NCBI RefSeq assembly: GCF_028389875.1
Contig: NC_084663.1
Location: 160,175,801-160,239,800 of the forward strand
Direction: 5' to 3'
Length of the DNA: 64,000 bases
From: Rhea pennata
Lineage: Eukaryota > Chordata > Aves > Rheiformes > Rheidae
Part shown: piece by piece, positions 48,501-60,500 of the stretch
Layout: the number at the start of each line of letters is the position of its first letter
Numbering within the stretch: position 1 is the first letter of the stretch
Program-made: the position numbers and the translations under genes
The notes under the pieces: generated by a model
The model's database searches: none
Told to the model about the DNA's origin: nothing
What the model saw: the letters and a program-made list of their open reading frames with translations, nothing else

Positions 48501-51500
48501 AACCAGATGGTAAATCTCTGCGTTCATTAGTAAAAGCAATTTAAGTCAGAGTGGTTTCGCACTCACCAAATCACAGAAGATGCAGCTGTTGTTAGGAATA
48601 TACTTACCCCAGTAAGACATACAGATTTTTTTTTAATCTATACATTTTTACCTTAATAGATGCATATTCAGACGTACTTTTGTTTTGCAAAGATAAACAT
48701 GGCTATGTTCATGCTGGATAATCTCTCTACCTGCTTTTCTACCTGGGAAAAGGGGCAGATCCAATCTAGGAGCATTGCACTGTCACATCCCCTTTGGGGA
48801 AACAAACACACTCAGCTGCTGAACAGGGGGTTGCTCCATGTTCATTTGAACAAATTTCCAGTTTCGTTGGCTGTCTTTAATTAGGTCCTATTGTGTTAAG
48901 TCTCCCAGGCACTTATATGCCTATTTAAGCATGAAGAATACTGTTCTCAACAAGGCTGTTAATGTTTTTCTGAAACCAAAGGTTACACCAGGGTAGGAGG
49001 TTGGGTTGTGTCAATGGTAACTTTAACTAGCTGTACCAGTTTGCAAAAGCACTGCATAAAATAAACACCGCCATTTGCTGCACATAGTTAAAACGTACCT
49101 AAGAAATGGTCTATACTGCAAGGAGCAAAAGAAGCACGTATTGACATTACAAGTCTAGAGTTCCCAAATTCGCTGAGGGTAGAAGTCTAACTTCTCTCTC
49201 CAGGAGGTTTCCATCAGTGTCGCCTCTCCTCTCTGTGTTGTTCCCTCCCTGTCCCTTCCCCACCTCCTTTCCCTCCAGCAGCTCTCCCCACTGAGACTTC
49301 CTCCGAGGCTGAAAATAAAATTTTCCAGCCACTAATGCTTTACTCCAAGGGGTGCATATCGAAGCACCTCTGTCTAAAAGCCACTACCACTTGAATCCCA
49401 GGGCAGGAGTGCCGCAGTGGCAGCTAGTGAAAGTCGCCCTCCACCTGTGTGGCCAACATGCAGCATCCCCCCAGAATGGTTCACGCTGCGCAGTTGCACA
49501 CAATCCCAGAAATGTCAAAGCCAGATGAATTGCACCGCTGCCAGTAACAACACGGTATTTGGCAACTAGCTCTAGGGGAATTCTTGCTTTGTGTGTTATT
49601 CTCCAACTCTTTGGCATTGTCAGGATCCCTTCTTACATGTCTGCATGCATTTAATCTAACGGACTTCAGTCATTTGGTACCTTTCTGTTTTATTGCCAAG
49701 ATAACCATTAAGGACATGATTACTGACTGCTATTTTTAAAATAGAAAATTGCTTTTTTGATCTCAAGGTTACATATAGCTTGGCTGCAATATTCTTTGCC
49801 AAGCCAAGCTCGTATACACTAGCTAGCTACTTCCAGTCCGACCCCAAGACTACTGAAGTCATAGCAAGTGCTCCCACCAACTTCATGAACTTCAGCTAAT
49901 CCTTAGTGCAGTTGTTCATTGAAAAGTCAGGTCCTTATTTCCTAAAAGTTAACCGCCTGTCCCCTCTTCAGCATGGTGGCACAGATGACTTGCACAGCAT
50001 CGCATCACCTCAGCCACATGCAAGGCACCACGAATGTTCTTCCTTGAGAGCTTCTGCCATGAGCTGGCCCAAGGCTTGCTTCAGCTGTTTGAGGGCTTTC
50101 AAGTCTCATCCTGCATCTTGCCAGAAGAGACATAGAGGGAGAGAACTGAGTTCTCCAAAAGCACCAGTGTCTCTGCAGCCACTGTCTGGAGAGCAAAGAG
50201 CTGAATTATGCAGAGCCATCAGACCGAGCCAATGGGGACAACGTATGTCGTAGGCAGGAGAATCCTGCTCCAAGAACTGAAAGCCTGAGAAAACACACAA
50301 ACAGGAGGGCCCAGTATTCCTCATTCCAACCTTTCTCCCTGCTTTGGTCCTTTATTTCCATGCAAATGCTGCCTCTCAAAACAGAAGTGATCCTCTCACG
50401 ATGGATGGTGCATAGGCATATAAGCCATAGCGTAGCCCAGAGGGGCAGGGGAAGCCAAAGACAGGCATGGGGATGGCAGGGGAAGAACATGACGGTTTCA
50501 CATCTGCCTCCTACAACCCTTCATCTGCTCCAGCCCTGCTGTCTCCCTGGACTCCCCAGGAACCTCCACACTATATTACTGCCTTCCCCAGATCCCCACC
50601 ATGCAAAGCCCAGGGAAAGAAAAAGAAAAGAAAAAGGAAAGAAAACCCAACGAAAGGGTACCCCACAACTCAGAATATACAAAAGCAACCCTCAGGGCAT
50701 CGCATGGCATCTTAGGGCTCCAGCAACCTGAAACATAGAGACACGTAAGAGAGAGCTCTCCTCACAGTTCATGCTCTGAATAAAAGTTCTTGGCTCGCTG
50801 ATGGGAAGATGCTGCCCATTTGCTGTGCATCAATGGCCAAACTGTTCTTCTTGCTCCTGGTTTTCACAGGTTACCATTCAAACATGGTACCTATCTGCCA
50901 GTGACAAGGGATAGAGCTGTAAATTTGGGAACCAACTTCTTACAAATTTTTGTGAGAAACTGATTTATGACCCCCAGCTCCACAGAAGACATGAGAGCTG
51001 TTTTTTCCATACTCATAATGTGCCCTCATACAACCAACACAGCGTGGGGAGGTCTAATGCCACTGAAAACGGTGCTGGATAGTAGAGATATTATTCAACA
51101 AATACGCTCATTGCTCATTTTCTGCAAGTGTGTAACTGCAAGCAAAGAGGGGGAGACTGGCTTTTATACCTGATGAGGAACTCAGTGTTGACACTATCTC
51201 ATATGCTAAAGACGGCCACCAGCTCGACTTACAGAGACTATGCAAACAGCTATGTCAGATTTTTGAATTATGCAAGCTCCTCACTGTACATCATGGAGAA
51301 TGAATGAAAGGAAATCCCAGTTCAGCCCATACTATCCTCAATCATCCAAAAGCACTAGTGGAAGGAACAAAAATCTGATGGGGCTGCTAGGGAGGCAGAG
51401 AAGGAAGAAAAAATATCTCAGTAGAGATTTTTTTCCAGCTCAGTGTAAAAATCTCAAGTGCAACCCTAGGAAGACAGAGATTTGTACAGTGTGACCTTCT

Positions 51501-54500
51501 GTTACACGCTAAGGAACAGACTCTCCCTCCTAGACACTACAGCTTGTCTTTAAGCGCTTAGACACTTCGGACTTTTCTAAAGTGCTATTAACTGAAGTCC
51601 TAATATTAAGAAATACCTTAAAACTCCTCATTAAAGCTACCTTTTAAAGAAATTACTGCTTTGCAACTGGAAAAGCAGAATTGACAAAACAAAACACCCT
51701 CTTTCTCTCTGATAGACTGCTATTACAAAACATCCTGTCCATTTCAGCTAACGCTGCTGAATGTAACAGGACTCTGGGTCTGACCAGCAGATCCTGGACT
51801 AGCTACTTCTTTCTCATTGTTTCACGTTCATTTGGATGCAGCACATCTTAAATCTCCAGAAGTACCCAAGAGTGACTTCAGTAATGCAAACTTTCCTGTC
51901 AAAAGTGAGCTACCTACAAAACACACATCTCATTTCTGCAAATAACGCAAAGGTACCTTTGTAACTGTGGTCCTCATTTCTAAAAAAAAAAAAAAACCCT
52001 CAACCCAAAACTTAACCCACCATGACCTAGTACATGGTTAATGCTCTTACATTTGAGAGGGCAGGACGTTTTGCTACTGTATTAACATGAACTGCTTATT
52101 AGGCTTTTCTGTCTGATTACAAGCATTATTTCCCAAAGAGAAAATGGTTAGTAAATCCACACTTAGCTCATTTTCCTACACCTCTCTCTGTGTTTTTTAT
52201 TACAGCTTTCCAAACTGGCTTCTTCAAATCCTGGTTAAGCCTCCTCCTTTCATATGTTAAGATCTAAGAGCTTTTTTTTGCAAATTATCAGCAACACGTT
52301 TCTCAGCCACATCTGGTAGCACTGAGTAGCAGCTTTCCTCAGAAGTGCCTTCAAACCTGGAAGCCTTCTTACTGGCTTCCCTGTAAGAAGATAAATCTGC
52401 CTGCATTTCTTAATTGTACGTAATGTTTTTTCTTTCCAGTGCATGGGTAAGGCCCTGAACACAGATTCACACTTCCTAATAGGACTTCTGAGGGCAGAAA
52501 CAGCTATTCTGGCTTTTCCTACCATTGCTCTCTGCAGCACTTAAGTGATCTAGCAAGGGGATAAGTTTATGCCTCTCCATTTTCCTTCTCCTGTCAGAAT
52601 TTACAGAAGCCAGTCTGGAAACCTGCAATACAAACACCTGAAGAGGTGTGGGAAGATGAGCTCAGTTTTTTGGCTGGGGAACAGTGCTTATGGTCTGAAT
52701 GAATCGCCTATTGAACAGCTTAACCAAATGAAGGATCAAAACCTAACTAGCTTTTCATATTCAACTGGCCAGATGCTAATGGAGCATGTCATGTTCTAGT
52801 TGTACTGCCAACACCTCTTCTTCTTTATCATAAAATCTCTCAGACTTTGGGAAACAGAAGCCAGTTTTAAGTCACTGGGATACTCTGCTAGTCAGTGTTG
52901 AATAGCATATTGAATAGCAAAAAATCTGAGAGCTCCTAGCCCCGCAGCACCCAAAGCCTTGCTGAGGAGCAACCTGGACGAGACCACGGTTGCCCAATGG
53001 ACTTCTCCTGGTGCTTGCTAACAGCTGTTCCCTCTCCCATCCCTTGCTTTTTCTTCCTCCTCCTCCCCTGCCAGACAAGAGGGCAGAGCTCCATGTCTGT
53101 CTGTCCCTATCCACCAAAGGTCATTCCTTCCTCTCCCTGAAATACAGGGCCTCAAGTGCAATATTTACCACTTGCTCCCAGGAACATGGTCGGAGACATG
53201 AACAGTGGGCTGAGACCAACCTTTTGATGCTGCACAGTAAAAGCACTGGGAATCTGTTGCTTTCTGGTCAGAAACAAACTGTAGCTATGAAAAATGTAGC
53301 AAATTCCTATATTCTGCAGTTGGCTATTGGTGTCAGCATCAATTCATGTCTTGTTAGAAATATTTCTCAATCTGTGCTAGACACTGAGAGCTGCTGCTCT
53401 GAGGGAATGCAATAGGAAAGAGAAAAATGGGTGCATTGTATGAAGAGACAAATCGAACCTGTCAGAATCTAAAATTGGGTCAAAAGGTTACCAGTCCTTT
53501 GGATACTCAGTAGCAAATGCCCTGCCTCTGAAGGCAGGTTCAAACAGTTCAGAAAGGGGCAAGCAAGCCGGAAAGGCTTTTAATAGTGTGCACAACCTTA
53601 GCTTCTCTGAGCCAAATACAGAACATCGATAGAGTTTTAATAAATGAAAAGCACAGATATGTTTAACAATTGTTATGACAATGTAACAGCTGGCCTTGCT
53701 CTCTCCCCAGCAATTCTGCAGCGCAGCAGCTCTCCACATGATTCAAGTCCCAAGAGAGCTGGGAATGATGTCCTGCAAGAGCTTCCAATACACAACACGA
53801 AGGTCTGAAACAAACCTTAGACTCACCACCTGACGCCCACAGAGAACAAGGAGGCTGAACTGCACTTTAGGTTAATAAAACTCAGCATCTTACCCGCTAG
53901 GGGAAAACAGATTATTCCCTGTGGGGGGTTTCTGCTCTTAGGTAAGCTCCCATAACATGCTGGAGGAACCAAGAGGTTTCAGTAGCTTGACAAAGTCCAC
54001 AACCCTTTTGTTCAAAGGTCTTTTTTCCATAGGACATGCAGCCCTTGGAGGAAGGCAGAGCACACTCATGTCTCAAGACAAACGTTCCACCTTCCTTCTG
54101 CCTTGCCTGGCAAATTAAAAGAGCTGACATAGAAAATTAAGATTTAAATAAGCTAGCTTGAATTCTGCCAGCATCTGACTGCAGTAGTGCTACTGACTTC
54201 AGTGTGAGCCATACTGTTGAGGAGGTACATGGCTTCCCGGGCTGCTTTTACAGGCTGCCCAGTGCTCTGTGCTGGGGTAGCAGAAAGGACCAAAACCCAC
54301 AGGCTCAACATTACCCAGTGCCAAAGACATAGACACAAGTGTGACAGTTTGGACATACTTTGAACTAAACGACCTTGCCCACATGGTTGAAAAACTGCTA
54401 TTCCTTACCACGCTGTCACCAACTTGTTTTTCTATACACTAAGGGACTCTCTATTTTTGCCACTCACTATTTAATTAAACTGTAATCTTTACAGGATACA

Positions 54501-57500
54501 GTTTACTGCTTGAAATTTATCTCCGCATCTGTAGTATAACATAAAAACACCTACACATCAAAAGTAACACCTTGAACAGACCTACCAGCTAGTCCATGAC
54601 CCTAATTTCCATATTCAAATGTGCCAGGGCTTTAAAAAGAAACCCCACGTACAGCACTGGTATTGCATTAGGTAAGCCCACACTCTGGGTTGCAAACTGG
54701 ATCCAGATCCAGGGCAGGAACATGACTGCATTTCTGTCAAATTAATCAGAGCAGATGATATAGCAGAATTCTTAATACACAGAATTCTTACACTACCTGT
54801 GGGAGAGCAGGCAATGGCTGAGGTGCCCAGTTGGGACAAAGTTACCTCATCAAAATAATTTTGAATCAATTTGAAGAAATTTGGATTACAGAGTAACTTC
54901 ATAGAAAGAGTAGCATGTTGTATCATAAAGCTACTACAGTTTTAATGTGGTACTAGGAGCCTCCAAGTCAGATTTACAGCTTTGTCAAACAATAGCCTTA
55001 GAATGTAAAGAAAAGCTGAAAAACAAAAGGCTTACTCAGCTCTAAAAGGTGTTCATCGAAAAGGAAAAACAAAAGAAAAACATAAACCCCCAGCAGCCTA
55101 AATATTTGTTATGAGTTTCTTTTCCTAGTGACTCCAGCAGAATTCCCCAGATATCTCACCATTACTTCAGTGCTTGTGTTTGGGGACCTCACTGCAACCG
55201 AGACTCCCAGCAGGCTGTAACATTTTGTCTCTTAAATGCTCAGACTGGAAGACAAAGTCTTATTTGTGTTTTCTGAACCTTTTATGGCATTCAAAATAAA
55301 AATCTTCTCTGTATGCTCTGTTTCTAAAAGCCACCAGATTTGCCTCTTCTTCTGAAGAAATATGGATGTGCTAGATCCACACAGCATTACCCAGGCCTCA
55401 TCATTCATCAGCTCCCTCTTAGCACTGTTCCAGCTCTTCAGTGATGGAGGCTATTGTCATTCTGTATCTGAATTCCTCATAACATGCTGAATACCACTGA
55501 GATCTCTCAAGTGACTAGAGAACGGCCCCATGTTGTCTGTGTCATTTACAGTTGCAAAGTCAGCTGAAAACATTTTGCTTTTTAAAGTTTTTAAAGTCTT
55601 CTTCCCATGCGAAGCACAGAAAGAAGCACTTTAAACTGAGAGGTTGTGTGCCTCTGAGTAACTAGGCTTCTTGGAAATGCACCGTCTGTCTATATACTCC
55701 ACGATGGGCTTACTTGGCACCATACATGCAAGCTCAGAGAGTTTTTGACTACCCAAGATGCACCCTGTTCTGCAACTCCTCTGTGCTTTGTGCCACGGGC
55801 ATAGAAAGGGAAAGAGCAGCTCTGTACTTCTGTTTCAGTATACCCACCTCTATTTCAATATACCTCCAGGTACCTACAGGACTCAGAGGAAGATGAGACA
55901 GAGAACAGCCAGCCAGATGCATGCTGGATAAACTTGTATCCAAAAACTGCACCTACAGCTAGGCTAACTCCCTCTGTCTTTCTGGTATTTGCTCATTGGG
56001 CATGTCCCAGTGCAGGAGAGAGTTCATCTAAAGGTGAGATACTGGAGTCCTGAAAGATGGAATATGGATCAAAAAGATATGGATCAAAATATGGAAGGCC
56101 AAGTTGCATCAGTCTGGAAGGTCTCAGAAATCACACACTACATTGGCAATGTGTGAAAGCACTGGGACAACTTCTGGTCCAAACAGTGCCCTATTGCTTA
56201 CAGATCTATGTGTCAAAGATATCAATGCAAGTGAGTAGTCTGGGCAATTTGACTTGGTACCAATTTCTTTTCCGTTTTCTCCTTACATGTGTGCTTTGCA
56301 ATAGATCCTTTGATGGGAAACTCGGTTAAAACTGTCAGGTGTGGTTGGTTTTACCAGCTGCTCTGCCATTAGGATATCTCTCCCTACTTACTAAAAGATA
56401 CCTTTCACACAAGGAGCAGTGATAGGCGGTTACTGAAGTAATCCAAGTTTTGAGAAACATCACGTCTGAATAGGAGGTTGACATCCTGATAGAACTTAAC
56501 AAATCTATCGGGATAAAATTACCCTCTCTCAAAAGAAAAAGACACTTACATAACATACGGCCAAATGTGTCCTCTCTCTCAATTAGTCCAAATAAGTCCA
56601 TCAAGCTCACTAGATTAGACTGACTCAGTGGAAAGCAGAACTCTGCCCTTTACAAACTGTACAAATCTTCCCTTTCTCATCACACCCCCTATCCCAACTA
56701 CTGCTAATCCTACAGCATGTCTGGGGCAGCAATCACTATTTTATAGGATTTGGAAGAGCCTTCTTGTAGTACCTGTAAAGCAAGTAACAGAAGTAAGAAA
56801 GTAGTCTGTATTAAATCAGTAGCAGCCCAAAGGGAAAAAGGGAGATGCAGGCAGAGTTACTGTGCAGCACATATCTTAAAAGTAAGCTCATGTCAAATGT
56901 CAACCACAAAGCCATGGACGAGCATGCCAATTCTATGCGGCAATATCACAATCCTTTTTCCCTATAAAATACCTGGTATCTGGTAACTATCATCAATTGC
57001 CACCGTGTCTTATTTCCTGCATATATATGACCTAAACCCTAAAGTCATTTTTACCTGGCAAGGCAGCAGGAAATGGAATAGCTTAGAGAGATCTTGCAAG
57101 ATAGTCTGTAACATCAGTCACAGGATGCAGAAAGGGATGATACTCAAAGGACCCCTGCTAGACCCTATATAAACTTCTGACTTCAAAGCATTACACTGAA
57201 TAATCAAGTATAAGTCAGGCTTTGTGAACCATTTGGTGTGATTACATTACTCCTATACAAAACACATTTCACACATCACAAAAATGCCACATAGATGGAA
57301 ATGAACTGCAGCTCTATTCCTACACACAATTAAGAGACACTAAGGAGCCTAGAGATGAAGGCACTAGTTTGCACTGTGTTTGCTCTCATCCAAAGACCTT
57401 GCTCGTCACATCATAAGAGCTAAATTCACACATTCTTAGATTGTATTTTGCTTTTGTTTTGATTAATTTGTTAAACGGGCATTAAACTGATTACATTCAT

Positions 57501-60500
57501 CAGGACTGCCTGCAGGGGTACACAACCTCTGCTTTCATGTGATTTTCCGATGTCACTCTTCTAATTGAGAAAGAAAAGCTCTGGCTGCCCCCACTAAAGA
57601 TAAACCTTCAGCAAATGCCTGCACAGAGCAAGGCAACCTAGTCCACATAGATCAAGTCAGAGGGAGGAGAGGGTTTCTGTGTACTGCCTTGGCTCAGATA
57701 TCACTGGCCAAATGCACTGACTTTCAGAGTCCTACCAGGGAACAATTACTCATCTCACAGTTATTTTCCAAAACTGCCACGTTTCATTGTCACTATTAAA
57801 GCTAGGGATAGATAGTTTTCAAGACCAACATCCTCTTCTAAAACTCTGCCTGTTTGCAGAGTGCACTGTGCACCCTGAGAATGTCAAAGTCATGGTGCTG
57901 TTGAATGGGCAATTGCTCTCTAAAACTCCTGCCAGCATATCCCTATCTGACAGAAGCATGATTTGAACCTTTGTCTCCCTCTTCATCACTTACAAGCCTT
58001 GCTTGCAGCATGTCTTTCAGATGAACTGACATACAGGGACAGTGACGTTTGGCAAGAGGAAGCTTTATCCAGTATTACCATCTCATTTACATATGTCCGT
58101 ACCTGACTGAGAGATCTGAACAATAGACTTTATCAAGTAAACACGAACAAGCCATGATTCAGTATATGCAGTCTGTTAATAACCAACATCTGCGACTCGC
58201 ACAAACGAATCATAGCAGTCAAATCACATGACACAAAGAGTTAGCAAAAAGGGAATGTGAAAATGCTAAGCTGCATGAAATAACACTGATAAATAAATAA
58301 CAGTCTTACCACAGAGCAAGTCTCTGCTCAATTTCCTTGAGAAAACCAGTGTGAAATTTGTGCAAAGGCTCGAAGTTGGAGAAAATTAGATTTTTCAGTA
58401 TTTCGGGCATGCAATCCTCTTTACTCACAGCACTCTGAAACCACTACAAAGCAAAAAGAAGCAAAGTTATCAAGGGGATGCAATGAAGCAGGTATGATCA
58501 TTTGCTGTCTTTATATATAAAACACATACAGGAAACACATATACACCTAACACATATACACCTAACCCAGTAAGGACCTGTTTAGCTGGCAGTAAGAGTA
58601 TAACCCAGGTTTCCCTTGACACTCCCATGTGCTGAACTGGGGCTCTTGGCTAAAAAAAGAAACTCCCTTCCTCACTGCCACAGTTGATAAAACCCTGAAA
58701 ATTCTTTTCAAGTCCAAACTGGTTCGTCAATTCAGACTAAATTTGCAAATATTGTAGGTTTAAGAAGAAAATAGTGTTTCAGTCAAAACAAAAAAATATT
58801 CTCTGCGTTTTCTTTGCCTAATTCTAATCCCCTTGACAGAAGTTGATACAGCAAATACTCAAGCCCATGTTACTCTGTGTGGATAGAGAACATCATCCAC
58901 TTTGCAAAGTGAGCAAGGAGAAGCACAGAGTATTGCACTTTCAAGTCAAGATGCTAGTCAGAGAACAGGAGAGTCAGTACCAAACACTGTTCAGAGTGCA
59001 GTACGTGCCTGGAGTCACTTTTGCTCCATATTCTCTTTAATTTCATCCCGGTAGGCGTACGGGTGATGCAAAACCATCAGCCCACAGGTTTGCCAAGGTG
59101 GCATGGATTCATATCTTCACCATGATAACACTATTCCCTCCTCATTGTCCTGAGGTGTTCCAGCTATCTATGACTGACTTTCAGCAGTGCTTAAAAGGCT
59201 GTTTTAAGAGGGTACAACAGCCCTGACACTGCATCAGCTGGAGCTGACCCAGACCTGTATAAACAGATACCCAACACAAGCCTTCCTTTCCCCCACTTTA
59301 TGGCTGCACTGAGCAAAGCTAAGGCAGGTGAAGATCTACCAAGTCTCATATTTCATGCACGAGACTCGCTCCTTCCACCACCTCCAATGGCACTGGCTAC
59401 TTGCTGCTGGGATTGCAGCAATGGTGTCACCAACGTCCTCTTCTTTCATTGCCTCGCTTATTCAGAAAGCCAGGGAGAGTAGGCAGTGAAGCCACAGCTA
59501 TCTTATTGCCTGTAACAACCATGCTGCTCTAGCCTGCATTGGCTATGTCTACACTGGCCCAGAACCAACTGCATCTGCCACGGGGCCTCCTGGAACAAAA
59601 CAGAAGCTGAGGAGAAGGTCTCTCTCCCTGGTTGGTACAACTGGCTCTTCCCTGCTTCATGTCCTCCTTATCATACTACTCAATGCAGGAGGTGGCAATG
59701 CACCCTAAATGAACAACCCTGATGATGTTTCACGCTTAGGACAAGCTGGGAGGTCTGAAACTGCTGGAACACCATGAGAGGTCTTGGATCCAGTGCCCTT
59801 TTAAAGACAAATATTATTTAAGGCCAAATCTTGCACATGTTACTCTTAAAAATTAAACAGGACTGTTGCTGTGTGCGCAAAGAAAGCACAGATTTGTCTT
59901 GGTGTTAACAACCATCATACTCTGACCAGGTAGTGAGATACTGCAAGATAGTAAGCTGCCTAACAGTTTAACATACTGCATAATCAGAATCATTCAAGTA
60001 TGTGCTAGAACAATATTTCATGTTGAATGGAGAACATTTAAGCCAGGGAAAACCTTAATACATCCCTCTAGGGAGCTACTTCAGTTTTAAGAGAAATCAT
60101 TGAAAACCCATAGGCATTTTAATAGTTGCAACACCAAAGCATGAGAGAGAAGAAAGAATAAATGAACTGTTTCAAGTTCTTCAACCTGAAATAGTTACTA
60201 ACCACAGTGCAAATTTCTACTTTCTGATTTTTGCATTATTCCTTCCCTATAGTTGTACTCCTGTGCACTGCAGAGTGCAGAATATAAAGTAGCATGGAAC
60301 AGCTAAGACGTTAAATGGAGCAGATAAAACACTACTGAGTACAGCTTCACGTGTTTCATGAATAGCGTTCAAGTAAACATACCGATGTGATGACTTCAAG
60401 GTCCTTCAGGTATGTACGTTCCGTGGTTGCTACTTCTTTAGCAATGAAGTAAGCTTTCTCAGTTGGGAATCTCTGAAAATTGCAAACACATTAGGTTTTC

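Noticed and set aside
49906..50731. Overlapping open frames of 115-123 codons in the 10.9-kb FARP1 intron
   Set aside because: Antisense to FARP1, no recognisable domain, composition explained by locally higher GC.
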